From assembly GCA_039888615.1 (NCBI GenBank), contig JBDQQS010000004.1: a DNA stretch of 64,000 bases. One strand, written 5' to 3'. Shown here one piece after another: positions 40,885 through 50,715 of the stretch. Position 1 is the first letter of the stretch; each line of letters starts with the position of its first letter. Position numbers and translations under genes: made by a program. The notes beneath the pieces are model-generated. The model ran no database searches and was not told the DNA's origin. It worked only from the letters and a program-made list of their open reading frames with translations. The DNA comes from Flavimaribacter sp039888615. Lineage in GTDB: Bacteria; Pseudomonadota; Alphaproteobacteria; Rhizobiales; Rhizobiaceae.

Positions 40885-42342
40885 ATGACACGGGCCATCA
40901 TGCTTCAGGGAACGGGTTCTGACGTCGGCAAGACAGTGCTGGTCGCCGGCCTTTGCCGCCTGGCTGCTAACCGCGGTCTGCGCGTGCAACCGTTCAAACC
41001 GCAAAACATGTCAAACAATGCAGCGGTCGCAGATGACGGCGGTGAGATCGGCCGCGCACAGTGGCTTCAGGCGCTGGCTTGCCGAACGCCGGCGTCAGTT
41101 CATATGAATCCGGTACTGCTCAAACCGGAATCTGAAACGGGGTCGCAAATCGTCGTGCATGGCAAGGTCTGGGGCCGGGCCGGCGCCCGGGATTATCAGG
41201 ACACCCGTCGACACCTCCTGGAAGCGGTCTTCGAGAGTTGGGATGCGATCCGCGCCGACGCCGACATTATTATCGTCGAGGGGGCCGGTTCAGCGGCAGA
41301 AATCAATCTGCGCGGAAACGATATCGCCAATATGGGTTTTGCGACCCGCGCGGGCGTTCCGGTGGTCCTGGTCGGCGACATTGACAGGGGCGGCGTCATA
41401 GCCTCCATCGTCGGCACGCACGCCGTTCTTCCAGAAGAGGACCGGCGCATGGTCGCCGGTTATCTGATCAACAAATTCCGCGGCGACGTATCGCTGTTCG
41501 ATGACGGGGTTACGGCGATCAGTCGGCATACGGGCTGGCCGTGTTTCGGCGTTATCCCCTGGCTTCCGGAAGCAGGTCGGCTTCCGCCAGAAGATTCCGT
41601 GGTACTCGAACGGCTGGTTGGCGCCGGCGACGGCGCACTGATTGTTGCTGTCCCGGTTCTCGACAGAATCGCCAATTTCGACGACCTTGATCCGCTGAAA
41701 GCCGAACCGGAAGTCGAAGTCCGCTATATCAAGTCCGGCGATCCCATCCCAAGGGAAGCAGGCCTTGTGATTATTCCTGGGTCCAAGTCGACCATCGCCG
41801 ATCTTGCTGCGTTTCGAAGAAACGGCTGGGACCGGGATCTCGCCGGCCACGTCCGCCGCGGCGGTCACGTCGCAGGCATTTGCGGCGGCTACCAGATGCT
41901 GGGTCGCATGGTGCGTGATCCCGACGGGAACGAGGGTGCGCCGGCAAGTGTCGAGGGACTTGGCCTTCTCGATATCGAAACCACGATGGAAAAGTCCAAA
42001 GCCGCGCGCAACAGCCACGCCAAGTGCCGGATTATCGATGCGGATCTGACCGGTTACGAAATCCATCTCGGACGCACCTCCGGACCCGATTGCATGAGGC
42101 CATTCTCGACGATCGATGGCCGGCCGGACGGTGCAGTCTCCCGGGACGGACGAGTCTTCGGAACCTACCTTCACGGACTGTTCGCTAACGACGCCTTCAG
42201 ACAGGGTTATCTTACCCGGTTGGGACTGTCACAATCCGGGGTCAATTACAGCGCCATGGTTGATGAGGCGCTGGATTCCATCGCTGCACGTTTGGAAAAG
42301 CTTGTTTCGAAGGACTTTCCGGGATTTGAGCGGGGCGATTGA
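40885..42342 (+). CDS. cobQ: Cobyric acid synthase
   Basis: A 485-residue glutamine-dependent amidotransferase that amidates carboxylates b, d, e and g of adenosylcobyrinic acid a,c-diamide. The P-loop-like start MLQGTGSDVGKTVLVAGLCR is followed by PFKPQNMSNNAAVADDGGEI. In the C-terminal GATase domain the nucleophile is in HVAGICGGYQMLGRMVRD, with the partner His in GTYLHGLFANDAFRQ. Length and motifs are standard. GAGGC precedes the ATG. It lies downstream of a structured leader with a terminator, so attenuation is likely, and it is separated from the main cob operons by a GGDEF gene. Confidence 0.96.
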   Translation: MTRAIMLQGTGSDVGKTVLVAGLCRLAANRGLRVQPFKPQNMSNNAAVADDGGEIGRAQWLQALACRTPASVHMNPVLLKPESETGSQIVVHGKVWGRAGARDYQDTRRHLLEAVFESWDAIRADADIIIVEGAGSAAEINLRGNDIANMGFATRAGVPVVLVGDIDRGGVIASIVGTHAVLPEEDRRMVAGYLINKFRGDVSLFDDGVTAISRHTGWPCFGVIPWLPEAGRLPPEDSVVLERLVGAGDGALIVAVPVLDRIANFDDLDPLKAEPEVEVRYIKSGDPIPREAGLVIIPGSKSTIADLAAFRRNGWDRDLAGHVRRGGHVAGICGGYQMLGRMVRDPDGNEGAPASVEGLGLLDIETTMEKSKAARNSHAKCRIIDADLTGYEIHLGRTSGPDCMRPFSTIDGRPDGAVSRDGRVFGTYLHGLFANDAFRQGYLTRLGLSQSGVNYSAMVDEALDSIAARLEKLVSKDFPGFERGD

Positions 42343-42382
42343 CGAAAACGCCGAATTGTTTGGCCAAAGAGGCCTGCAGGCG

Positions 42383-42400
42383 TTACATCACGAGATGTAA
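42383..42400. promoter_or_regulatory. Inverted repeat between cobQ and the GGDEF gene
   Basis: TTACATC (42383-42389) and GATGTAA (42394-42400) pair perfectly around ACGA, followed by ACCATTTTAAT. It could be a weak terminator for cobQ or an operator for the diguanylate cyclase gene 64 bp further on. Confidence 0.35.
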
Positions 42401-42463
42401 ACCATTTTAATCTAATTGATATAAAGTGCGTATTCCGCTATATCCGAGCCGACTGGTTCGTGT

Positions 42464-43381
42464 ATGACAGATCGGGCAAGAAGTTTTTTTGCTGAGAGCT
42501 GTGCGCATCCAAAGAAACTGGCAAAGCAAATCGTGGTCACGAAACCCTCGTCCAACTCTGTCTCTCGCTTTGCTTCGGGTATTGACCGTGATTCTTTACC
42601 CGACATGAGCCTTTCTTTCGGTAATATCGTGCGCAACCGCAGAGGCCTGATTCTCTCGAGATCGCTTATCCTCATGGTGGCGATCATCGTTTTTACCCAG
42701 ATGATCAATACGGTTTTCTTCGCTAGCGAGTTGCGCGGCGCGGCGCAGATTGCGGATAGTTTGCTCACCTTGCGCTTCACTGTCGTCGTCGCCGTTCCCT
42801 TTGTTCTTTACATGGTTTTCCTGCAGGCGAGAGCCGATCTTGCTGTGGAATACTTCAGGAAGCTCTCCAGAACAGATCCGCTGACGGGTCTCTTCAATCG
42901 CCGCGCCTTCATCGACCTGTTGCAGGAAGGAAGAGTAACGCGAGAGGGTTTGGGAGACAGCGCAAGCCTGATGGTGCTCGATATCGATCACTTCAAGCGC
43001 GTCAACGACACCTATGGCCACGAGGCTGGCGACGCGGTGCTGATCCAGATGGCTGATTTGTTTCGTGAGAATCTGCGCCCGGACGACATTATTGGACGTC
43101 TTGGAGGCGAGGAATTTGCCATCGCTCTTAATCGCAGCAGCGCGAGAGAATGTTGGCATGTCGCCCAGCGTTTGCGCCACGAAGTCGAGCGGCATGTTTT
43201 CCGACACGAAGACATCGAAATGAAGCTGACAGTCAGCATCGGAGCAACGCATGTCGGCAAGGACGGGGACCTCAACGACGCGATGCAGGAAGCTGATATG
43301 CTCGCCTACAAATCGAAACGCGAAGGTCGCAACCGTATCAGCTATGGTCCGGACAGGAAGGCGATGCCGTTCGCCGTTTGA
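42464..43381 (+). CDS. Membrane-associated diguanylate cyclase (GGDEF)
   Basis: A 305-residue protein. Residues ~60-130 hold two hydrophobic segments (SRSLILMVAIIVFTQMINTV and LRFTVVVAVPFVLYMVFLQA) with no recognisable sensory domain between them. The GGDEF domain follows: LSRTDPLTGLFNRRAFIDLL, VLDIDHFKRVNDTYGHEAGD and the active-site GGEEF. The RPDD five residues before GGEEF is a proper RxxD inhibitory site, so product inhibition by c-di-GMP is likely. It should make c-di-GMP at the inner membrane. It sits between cobQ and the cbtB riboswitch with no obvious link to cobalamin. A later ATG (42605) is an alternative start. Confidence 0.88.
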   Translation: MTDRARSFFAESCAHPKKLAKQIVVTKPSSNSVSRFASGIDRDSLPDMSLSFGNIVRNRRGLILSRSLILMVAIIVFTQMINTVFFASELRGAAQIADSLLTLRFTVVVAVPFVLYMVFLQARADLAVEYFRKLSRTDPLTGLFNRRAFIDLLQEGRVTREGLGDSASLMVLDIDHFKRVNDTYGHEAGDAVLIQMADLFRENLRPDDIIGRLGGEEFAIALNRSSARECWHVAQRLRHEVERHVFRHEDIEMKLTVSIGATHVGKDGDLNDAMQEADMLAYKSKREGRNRISYGPDRKAMPFAV

Positions 43382-43451
43382 CCGTATTTCCGCCTCTGTG
43401 GCGTTCTCGATTGACAGCCGGTCGCCCAGCGCAATAATGATAAATAACGAA

Positions 43452-43744
43452 TGGTCCCGAAAGGCATAGCCGGAAGGGATCAAGAGGGAATGCGACGGGC
43501 GGACCCAAACAGGGCGCTTTAATCGCAGCCGACCCCGCGACTGTAGAGCGGACAGGCGATCCCGGCCGTTTGTGTGATGCGCGGTGCGCTTTTTACGAAC
43601 GGGAAGCCACTGAAGTGGCGGCGCCATAAACCGACGGACGCCTCTAATCGTCTGCGAATCGTCCGTTTGGCGCCGCCGAATTCGGGAAGGCGAGGGTGAG
43701 CCTGGCAGCTAATCGCTGCCGATCCGTGAGCCAGGAGACCTGCC
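43452..43744 (+). promoter_or_regulatory. Cobalamin riboswitch upstream of cbtB-cbtA-cobU-cobW-cobN-cobO
   Basis: All hallmarks are present in order: GGGAA (43486-43490), CCCCGCGACTGTA (43533-43545), GCCACTG (43606-43612), GGGAAGGCG (43684-43692) and the B12 box GAGCCAGGAGACCTGCC (43728-43744). Downstream, CGTGAC (43748-43753) can pair with GTCACG (43788-43793), whose last base is the first of the GGAGG ribosome site of cbtB, a plausible translational expression platform. Adenosylcobalamin binding should shut off cobalt uptake and corrin synthesis. Confidence 0.95.
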
Positions 43745-43802
43745 ATTCGTGACGGGCAATGCGCCCGCAAATTGGGAATACGAGCCAGTCACGGAGGTTG
43801 CA

Positions 43803-43982
43803 ATGGCTAACAGAACGATCAAGTCGCACACAATTGGTGCAGCGGGACAGCGCATCACGATAGCCGTAACGGCTTTGATTGTAGGCGCATTTTTCATTTT
43901 TGGAGCGGGCTTCGCCAATTCGGCGGTCCTGCACGACACAGCTCACGACGCTCGCCACGCATACGGCTTTCCTTGCCACTAA
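43803..43982 (+). CDS. cbtB: Cobalt transporter subunit CbtB
   Basis: A 59-residue protein with one membrane helix (ITIAVTALIVGAFFIFGAGF) and a His-rich C-terminus, HDTAHDARHAYGFPCH, the CbtB signature thought to bind cobalt. GGAGG lies 6 bp before the ATG. It is the first gene under the cobalamin riboswitch and is followed after 12 bp by cbtA; both families were defined by their association with B12 riboswitches. Confidence 0.93.
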   Translation: MANRTIKSHTIGAAGQRITIAVTALIVGAFFIFGAGFANSAVLHDTAHDARHAYGFPCH

Positions 43983-43994
43983 GGAGAAGCTGAA

Positions 43995-44732
43995 ATGATG
44001 GTTCGTTATCTTCTTGCCGCCTTGGTGGCAGGACTGATCGCTGGCGTTTTCATGAGCGTCGCTCAGGAAATCAAGGTCACGCCGCTTATCCTGCATGCCG
44101 AAGAATTCGAGAATGTCGGCGGGGATCGTGTCGAGCAAAGTCTGGCGCCAAGCGAGTCTTTGATTATGTCTCTCACAGACTTTTTGAGTCCCGTGACCAT
44201 GGCCTATGCTCACGAGGGAGAAGAAGGCGGCGCCCTTTTTGGCCTCGATCGGCTTTGGGGAACGATACTTGCAAATCTCGTTGTGGGAGCGGGATACGGC
44301 TTGATTCTGTTGGCCGCTGTCTTGTTGACGGGAATCCCCATAACAGCGAAGACAGGCGTCTTGTGGGGCGCTGCAGGGTGGCTCACATTCCAGTTTCTCC
44401 CGGCGCTCGGGCTTCCGCCTGAACTTCCCGGCTTTCCCGCCGCGGACCTCGCCGATCGTCAGGTCTGGTGGGTGGCCACTGTGATCCTGTCGGCGACCGG
44501 ATTGTACTTGCTGGTCGTGCGATCCGAAATATGGGCCAAGATCGCGGGCGTCGTGGTGCTCGCCTTGCCGCATGTCTACGGCGCTCCCCAGCCAGAGATC
44601 ATTACCAGCGACGTGCCGGCTTTGCTCGCCGCCGAGTTCGCCGTGGCGACGCTTGCAACGACTGCGTTTTTCTGGGTCGTTCTGGGTCTGCTTATGGGGG
44701 CGGCCATGGACAGGCTGGAAGAAGGAGCGTGA
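43995..44732 (+). CDS. cbtA: Cobalt transporter subunit CbtA
   Basis: A 245-residue inner-membrane protein of the CbtA family. The first helix MMVRYLLAALVAGLIAGVFM is followed by an EEF...E loop, a His-containing segment MAYAHEGEEGGALFGLDRLW, and then four or five more hydrophobic helices. It is believed to form a cobalt importer with CbtB, though the mechanism has not been worked out. GGAGAA precedes two consecutive ATGs (43995, 43998). Its stop overlaps the GTG start of cobU by 4 bp, coupling cobalt uptake to the assembly genes. Confidence 0.92.
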   Translation: MMVRYLLAALVAGLIAGVFMSVAQEIKVTPLILHAEEFENVGGDRVEQSLAPSESLIMSLTDFLSPVTMAYAHEGEEGGALFGLDRLWGTILANLVVGAGYGLILLAAVLLTGIPITAKTGVLWGAAGWLTFQFLPALGLPPELPGFPAADLADRQVWWVATVILSATGLYLLVVRSEIWAKIAGVVVLALPHVYGAPQPEIITSDVPALLAAEFAVATLATTAFFWVVLGLLMGAAMDRLEEGA

Positions 44733-45253
44733 CCAAGGGTCCAGGGTCGGTTTTGGTCCTCGGCGGCGCCCGATCAGGCAAGTCGCGCTTTGCCGAGAGG
44801 CTGGTGGACGAGTCTAGACTTGGCGCTGTCTATGTCGCGACGGCGCGCCTTGGGTATGACGAAGAGATGGCGGCGCGCATCGGCCATCACCGCGCGCGTC
44901 GGGGCCAGGACTGGACGACGCTGGAAGAGCCATTGCAGCTGGCGGAACTGCTTGTTCGAGAAGCGGCCGCAGACAAGGCGATCCTCGTGGACTGCCTGAC
45001 GCTCTGGATCACAAATCTGATGCTGGAAGAGTGGGACGTCGAGGCGCGATGTGAAGACTTGGCGGAGCGCGTGAGAAGCTTGCCGGGCCACATCATCCTG
45101 GTTTCCAACGAAGTCGGCATGGGCATCGTGCCTGAAAACCGCATGGCACGGGAGTTCCGGGATCATGCCGGGCGGCTGCACCAAATACTGGGAGAGCTGG
45201 TTGATGAGGTTTATCTCGTCGCTGCCGGGCTTCCCATGAAACTGAAAGGTTAA
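44729..45253 (+). CDS. cobU: Adenosylcobinamide kinase / adenosylcobinamide-phosphate guanylyltransferase
   Basis: A 174-residue bifunctional enzyme (CobU, called CobP in aerobic producers) that phosphorylates adenosylcobinamide and converts it to the GDP derivative. The P-loop is LVLGGARSGKSRFAERLVDE. The guanylylation region has IGHHRARRGQDWTTLEEPLQ, and VSNEVGMGIVPENRMAREFR is the family's conserved C-terminal block. The start is GTG at 44729, overlapping the cbtA stop as GTGA; the open frame extends further upstream inside cbtA but without family similarity. Confidence 0.94.
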   Translation: MTKGPGSVLVLGGARSGKSRFAERLVDESRLGAVYVATARLGYDEEMAARIGHHRARRGQDWTTLEEPLQLAELLVREAAADKAILVDCLTLWITNLMLEEWDVEARCEDLAERVRSLPGHIILVSNEVGMGIVPENRMAREFRDHAGRLHQILGELVDEVYLVAAGLPMKLKG

Positions 45254-45258
45254 GCGCT

Positions 45259-46332
45259 ATGCAAGGCGAAAAAATTCCCGCGACAGTGATTACAGGTTTT
45301 CTGGGCGCGGGAAAGACAACGATGATCCGCAATATGCTGACCGCCGCCAATGGCCGAAGGATTGCGCTGATCATCAACGAGTTCGGCGACCTCGGAGTTG
45401 ACGGCGAGGTGCTGAAAGGGTGCGGCGTCGAGAATTGCAGTGACGATGACATCGTGGAACTGAACAATGGCTGCATCTGCTGCACGGTCGCCGATGATTT
45501 CATCCCCGCCATGGAAAAGCTGCTCGAACGCGAGGAAAGGCCGGATCACATCGTTATCGAGACTTCGGGTCTCGCGCTGCCTCAGCCTCTGGTCGCTGCA
45601 TTCAACTGGCCTGGCATCAAGACGCGGGTCACCGTCGACGGCGTTGTGACCGTTGTCGACAGCGCGGCGGTGTCGGCAGGCCGGTTTGCGGACGACCACG
45701 ACCGTGTGGACGCGCAGCGACAAGCCGATGAATCGCTTGATCACGAGAGCCCGCTGGAGGAACTTTTCGAAGACCAGTTGACTGCTGCGGATCTGATAGT
45801 GCTCAACAAGGCTGACCTCCTGGACGAAACCGGCTTAGAGGCGGTGCGCGTCGAAGTCGCAGGGCGCGCCAGCCGCAAGACGGCGATGATCGTATCGCGC
45901 AACGGAGAAGTCGCAAACGATGTGCTGCTCGGTCTCGGTTCGGCGACCGAGGACGAGATATCCAAGCGCAAATCGCACCATGAAATCGAGCATGAGAATG
46001 GTGGAGACCACGATCACGACCATGATGAATTCGAAAGCTTCGTGGTCGAGTTTGGCGAACTGCCGGATCCCGATGGATTTGCGCGCATGCTCGAGTCCAT
46101 TATCTCTGATCACGACATTCTTCGGGTCAAAGGCTTTGTCTCGGTGCCGGGCAAGGCCATGCGACAGGTCATCCAATGTGTCGGCGCGCGTATGGACCGG
46201 TACTACGATCGCCCGTGGAAGCCAGGTGAGGCGACAAACTCTCGTCTCGTTGTGATTGGACTGCACGACATGGATCGAACTGTAATATCTGATGCGATCG
46301 CACGCGCGGCAGGAACAGCAGCGCAGGCTTAG
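45259..46332 (+). CDS. cobW: CobW GTPase, metallochaperone
   Basis: A 357-residue G3E-family GTPase. Walker A is TGFLGAGKTTMIRNML, the metal motif is NNGCICCTVADDFIP (CxCC), Walker B region LLEREERPDHIVIETSG and guanine specificity NKADLL. A His/Asp loop around residues 240-255 (HHEIEHENGGDHDHDHD) adds metal-binding potential. CobW is thought to deliver Co2+ to the CobNST chelatase, and here it immediately precedes cobN with a 2-bp gap. It belongs to the riboswitch-controlled operon. Confidence 0.94.
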   Translation: MQGEKIPATVITGFLGAGKTTMIRNMLTAANGRRIALIINEFGDLGVDGEVLKGCGVENCSDDDIVELNNGCICCTVADDFIPAMEKLLEREERPDHIVIETSGLALPQPLVAAFNWPGIKTRVTVDGVVTVVDSAAVSAGRFADDHDRVDAQRQADESLDHESPLEELFEDQLTAADLIVLNKADLLDETGLEAVRVEVAGRASRKTAMIVSRNGEVANDVLLGLGSATEDEISKRKSHHEIEHENGGDHDHDHDEFESFVVEFGELPDPDGFARMLESIISDHDILRVKGFVSVPGKAMRQVIQCVGARMDRYYDRPWKPGEATNSRLVVIGLHDMDRTVISDAIARAAGTAAQA

Positions 46333-46334
46333 AC

Positions 46335-49300
46335 ATGCACCTTCTGGTCGCGCAGAAAGGATCGATAGCGGATGGCGAGGAGGCGATTGATCTCGCCCAG
46401 TCGCCGGCCGACATGATCGTTCTGTCCGCAGCCGATACCGAACTGGCCAGCCTCGCCGAAGCGCGAAAAATGCGTGGTGAAGATGCGCCGCGACTTCGCC
46501 TTGCAAGTCTGATGCAGCTCAGGCATCCGATGTCGGTTGACACGTATCTGGAAAAGACTGCCGGCCAGGCGCGGCTTGTTGTTGTGCGTGCACTCGGCGG
46601 CGCTAGTTATTTTTCCTACGCGCTGCAGTCCCTTCATGCGCTGTGTTTCGAACGCGGCATTGCGCTGGCGGTGCTTCCAGGCGACGACAAGCCGGATCCC
46701 GGCCTGCTGGACTATGGAACTGTGCCTCGAGCAGATTCAGAGGCTCTCTGGTCCTATCTAGTCGAGGGCGGGATCGAGAACGCCGGCCGCTTTCTGGATT
46801 TCGCCAAAACTCTACTGACTGGCGACGACAAGCCGGGACCTGCGGTTCCACTGCTGAAAGCCGGTCTGTGGTGGCCGGGGCGAGACATTCGCCATGTCGA
46901 CGACATCATCGAGACCGGATCGGAAAAGGCTGTTGCGGCGATATGCTTTTACCGGGCGCTCGTGCAAGGGGGGCAGACGAAGCCCGTCGAAGCTCTGATC
47001 GAGGCGCTGCAGGAACGAGGCCTGCAGCCTATGCCGGTTTATGTCGGCAGCCTCAAGGATCCTGTTTGCGCGGCGACGGTCAGCGCTCTTTTCGAAACGG
47101 CGCCGCCTGACATTGTCATCAACGCCACGGGTTTCGCCGTCTCTTCACCGGGCGGCGCCCGGCGCTCGACTGTGCTGGAATCCACCGGCGCACCAGTTCT
47201 TCAGGTGATCCTGTCCGGATCGACAGTCGAGAGTTGGCAAGACTCTGCGCAGGGGCTTACGGCGCGTGATCTGGCGATGAATGTGGCGCTGCCCGAGGTC
47301 GATGGCCGGATACTGTCCCGCGCCATTTCTTTCAAATCGGCCGGTATATGGGACGAGGCGGTCGAGACCAATATCGTCACGCACGAACCGGTTGCCGACC
47401 GCGTCGCATTTGTGGCTCGTCTTGCTGCCAATTGGGCGCAACTCCGCCGCAAGCAGCCGAAGGACCGCCGTGTTGCGCTCGTTCTCGCCAATTACCCCAA
47501 CAGGGACGGCCGGCTCGGCAACGGCGTCGGTCTCGATACCCCGGCCGGAACGGTCGAAGTTCTGAATGCCATGCGACAGGCGGGCTACAACGTTGACGCG
47601 GTTCCCGCCGACGGCAACGCGCTGATGAACCTGCTTATGGCAGGGCCCACTAATGCGGCGGTCGACGCGCGCGAAATCCGCGAGATGCTGTCCCTGGAGG
47701 ACTATCTTCGGTTCTTTGATGCGCTGCCGTACAAGATCCGGGGGGAAGTTATCGACCGCTGGGGCGGTCCAGAGGACGATCCCTTCTATTGCGAAGGCAG
47801 TTTCGCTCTCCCGCTGATGCGCCTCGGCGAGACCGTGATCGGCGTCCAGCCGGCGCGCGGATACAATATCGATCCGAAAGAGACTTATCATTCACCGGAT
47901 CTTGTTCCTCCGCACGGCTATATCGCTTTCTACGCCTGGCTGCGCGAGAATTTTGAAGCGGATGTCATCGCGCATATGGGCAAGCACGGTAATCTTGAAT
48001 GGTTGCCTGGAAAGGCGCTGGCGTTGTCCGCCGAGTGCTGGCCGGATGCGTTGCTTGGCCCAATGCCGCATGTCTATCCCTTTATTGTCAATGATCCCGG
48101 CGAAGGGACACAGGCGAAGCGGCGCACGGCCGCCGTTATCATTGATCACCTGACGCCGCCGCTTACACGCGCCGAGTCCTATGGCGCGCTGAAGGATCTG
48201 GAGGCTCTTGTCGACGAGTATTACGAGGCTTCCGGCAGCGATCCGCGTCGCCTGAAGCTTCTGAAATCCCGTATTCTCAATCTTGTCCGCGATATCGGTC
48301 TTGATTTGGACGTAGGAATCTCGGGTGGCGACAGTGACGACACAGCGCTCGAAAAGCTGGACGCCTATCTTTGCGATCTCAAAGAAATGCAGATCAGGGA
48401 TGGTCTGCATATATTCGGCAAATCTCCGGTAGGACGGCTGCTTGATGATCTCGTCACCGCTCTTGTGCGCGTTCCAAGAGGCGCGGGAGAAGGCGCCGAC
48501 GCAAGCCTCCAGCGGGCGATTGCAGAAGATCTGGCTCTCGACTTCGACCCGCTCGATTGTCCGATGGGCGCGCCTTGGGAAGGGCTGCGCCCGAACGTTC
48601 TGGCACAACATTCCGACGAAGCCTGGCGTACGCATGGCGACACTGTGGAGCGGATCGAACTGCTAGCGAGCCACCTCGTTTCCGGTTCCCAGCCCTGTCC
48701 TTCGGAGTGGGTCGCCACGGAGGCGGTGCTGCGTGGCGTCAAAGATGTTGTGGAGCCTTCGGTGCGCGCTTGCGGAGCTGCGGAGATACAAGGTTTTTTA
48801 AGGGCGCTGTCGGGCTGTTTCGTCGATCCGGGTCCATCCGGCGCGCCGACGCGCGGCAAACCGGAAGTATTGCCCACAGGTCGCAATTTCTATTCTGTGG
48901 ACAGCCGAAGCGTGCCGACGGAAACCGCCTGGGAACTTGGTCGCAAATCAGCCGAAATGCTGATAACGCGCTATACACAGGACAATGGAGAATGGCCGAC
49001 ATCCTTCGGTCTCACCGCCTGGGGCACGTCGAACATGCGCACCGGTGGCGACGACATCGCCCAGGCCCTGGCGCTGATTGGCGTCAAGCCGGTCTGGGAC
49101 AGCGCTTCGCGCCGCGTGACCGGATACGAGATCATGCCGATCGCCAAACTTGGCCGACCGCGCGTTGATGTGACCTTGCGCATCTCCGGCTTCTTTCGCG
49201 ACGCCTTCCCGGATCAGATTGCACTGTTCGACAAGGCGATCCGCGCCGTAAGCGCGCTCGATGAAGATCCCGGCGACAACCCGGTCGCCGCGCGCATGAT

Positions 49301-50084
49301 GGCGGAGCGGGTATCTCTGGAACAGGCAGGAGTAAGTCCGGATGAAGCGCTTCGGAAATCCGGCTTCCGCGTCTTCGGCTCGAAACCCGGCGCCTACGGC
49401 GCTGGACTGCAGGCGTTGATCGACGAAAGAGGTTGGCAGTCTGACGAAGATCTCGCCGAAGCTTACAAAGTCTGGGGCAGCTACGCCTACGGCGCCGGCG
49501 TTGAAGGCGAGGGGGATCGAAAGGCGCTCGACCGCCGGCTGGGCACAATCGAGGCCGTCATTCAGAACCAGGACAATCGCGAACACGACCTGCTCGACAG
49601 CGACGACTATTACCAGTTCGAGGGCGGCATGACGGCGGCCGTGAAGTCTGTTACAGGCGCGCGTCCGACGGTCTATCACAACGACCATTCCCGCCCGGAA
49701 CGACCCGTGATCCGAACGCTGGAAGACGAGATCGGTCGCGTGGTGCGCGCCCGTGTCGTCAACCCGAAATGGATCGCGGGGGTCATGCGGCACGGCTACA
49801 AGGGCGCATTCGAGATCGCGGCGACGGTCGACTACATGTTCGCCTTTGCAGCGACCACAGGAGCGGTCCGTGACCATCATTTCGATGCGGTCTACGACGC
49901 CTTTGTTTCGGACAAGGCTGTGCGCGACTTCATTGAGATAAACAATAGCGCCGCTTTCCGTGAGATGACGGACAGATTGCTGGAGGCGATAGAACGCAAG
50001 CTCTGGACACCGCGGTCGAACTCGGCACAATTCGCACTGGAGGAAATCACCGGCATGAAAAAACGAGAAAACGCCCATGGCTGA
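46335..50084 (+). CDS. cobN: Aerobic cobaltochelatase large subunit CobN
   Basis: A 1249-residue protein, normal for CobN. It is the large, substrate-binding subunit of the ATP-dependent CobNST chelatase, inserting cobalt into hydrogenobyrinic acid a,c-diamide. Recognisable blocks are LANYPNRDGRLGNGVGLDTP, VIAHMGKHGNLEWLPGKALA, LSAECWPDALLGPMPHVYPF, VNDPGEGTQAKRRTAAVIID and, near the C-terminus, KWIAGVMRHGYKGAFEIAAT. CobS and CobT are not in the window and must be elsewhere. Its 3' end overlaps cobO by 8 bp. Confidence 0.96.
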   Translation: MHLLVAQKGSIADGEEAIDLAQSPADMIVLSAADTELASLAEARKMRGEDAPRLRLASLMQLRHPMSVDTYLEKTAGQARLVVVRALGGASYFSYALQSLHALCFERGIALAVLPGDDKPDPGLLDYGTVPRADSEALWSYLVEGGIENAGRFLDFAKTLLTGDDKPGPAVPLLKAGLWWPGRDIRHVDDIIETGSEKAVAAICFYRALVQGGQTKPVEALIEALQERGLQPMPVYVGSLKDPVCAATVSALFETAPPDIVINATGFAVSSPGGARRSTVLESTGAPVLQVILSGSTVESWQDSAQGLTARDLAMNVALPEVDGRILSRAISFKSAGIWDEAVETNIVTHEPVADRVAFVARLAANWAQLRRKQPKDRRVALVLANYPNRDGRLGNGVGLDTPAGTVEVLNAMRQAGYNVDAVPADGNALMNLLMAGPTNAAVDAREIREMLSLEDYLRFFDALPYKIRGEVIDRWGGPEDDPFYCEGSFALPLMRLGETVIGVQPARGYNIDPKETYHSPDLVPPHGYIAFYAWLRENFEADVIAHMGKHGNLEWLPGKALALSAECWPDALLGPMPHVYPFIVNDPGEGTQAKRRTAAVIIDHLTPPLTRAESYGALKDLEALVDEYYEASGSDPRRLKLLKSRILNLVRDIGLDLDVGISGGDSDDTALEKLDAYLCDLKEMQIRDGLHIFGKSPVGRLLDDLVTALVRVPRGAGEGADASLQRAIAEDLALDFDPLDCPMGAPWEGLRPNVLAQHSDEAWRTHGDTVERIELLASHLVSGSQPCPSEWVATEAVLRGVKDVVEPSVRACGAAEIQGFLRALSGCFVDPGPSGAPTRGKPEVLPTGRNFYSVDSRSVPTETAWELGRKSAEMLITRYTQDNGEWPTSFGLTAWGTSNMRTGGDDIAQALALIGVKPVWDSASRRVTGYEIMPIAKLGRPRVDVTLRISGFFRDAFPDQIALFDKAIRAVSALDEDPGDNPVAARMMAERVSLEQAGVSPDEALRKSGFRVFGSKPGAYGAGLQALIDERGWQSDEDLAEAYKVWGSYAYGAGVEGEGDRKALDRRLGTIEAVIQNQDNREHDLLDSDDYYQFEGGMTAAVKSVTGARPTVYHNDHSRPERPVIRTLEDEIGRVVRARVVNPKWIAGVMRHGYKGAFEIAATVDYMFAFAATTGAVRDHHFDAVYDAFVSDKAVRDFIEINNSAAFREMTDRLLEAIERKLWTPRSNSAQFALEEITGMKKRENAHG

Positions 50085-50715
50085 CAAATCGGACAAGCTG
50101 AAAGCGATGACTGAGGAAGAACTCGACGCCCGTCACGCCGAAAAGATGCGGAAGAAAAAGGCCGCCCGGGACAAGATAATCGCCACCAAGACCGTGAAGA
50201 AAGGTCTGACGATCGTTCACACGGGCAAGGGCAAGGGCAAATCCACGGCCGCCTTCGGCATGGTGTTTCGCGCGATCGGCAACGGCATGAAGGTGGGCGT
50301 CGTGCAATTCGTGAAGGGCAAATGGGGGACCGGCGAGCGCAAGGTTCTGGAAGCCTTTCCCGACCAGGTGACGCTTGCGACCATGGGCGAGGGCTTCACC
50401 TGGGAAACCCAGGATCGGCAGCGTGACATCGCGGCGGCGCGCCAGGCTTGGGAAAAGGCGAAGCAGATGATTCTGGATAGCGAGCACGATATGGTGTTGT
50501 GCGACGAATTGAACATCGTGCTGCGCTATGACTATTTGCCGCTCGAAGAAGTGCTGGACGTTCTCAGCCTGAAGCCGCCGATGAAGCATGTGATCATCAC
50601 CGGTCGCAACGCGAAGGATGAACTCATCGATTTTGCCGATCTTGTAACCGAAATGGAGGTGATCAAGCATCCGTTCCGTTCTGGAGTGAAGGCGCAAGTC
50701 GGCATCGAATTCTGA
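50077..50715 (+). CDS. cobO: Cob(I)yrinic acid a,c-diamide adenosyltransferase
   Basis: A 212-residue CobA/CobO/BtuR-type ATP:corrinoid adenosyltransferase. After a basic, lysine-rich N-terminal region (EKMRKKKAARDKIIATKTVK) comes the P-loop TIVHTGKGKGKSTAAFGMVF. Further conserved parts are VGVVQFVKGKWGTGERKVLE and LCDELNIVLRYDYLPLEEVL. It attaches the adenosyl ligand to the reduced cobalt corrin. The start codon lies inside the end of cobN, and it is the last gene of the riboswitch operon that starts at cbtB. Confidence 0.95.
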   Translation: MADKSDKLKAMTEEELDARHAEKMRKKKAARDKIIATKTVKKGLTIVHTGKGKGKSTAAFGMVFRAIGNGMKVGVVQFVKGKWGTGERKVLEAFPDQVTLATMGEGFTWETQDRQRDIAAARQAWEKAKQMILDSEHDMVLCDELNIVLRYDYLPLEEVLDVLSLKPPMKHVIITGRNAKDELIDFADLVTEMEVIKHPFRSGVKAQVGIEF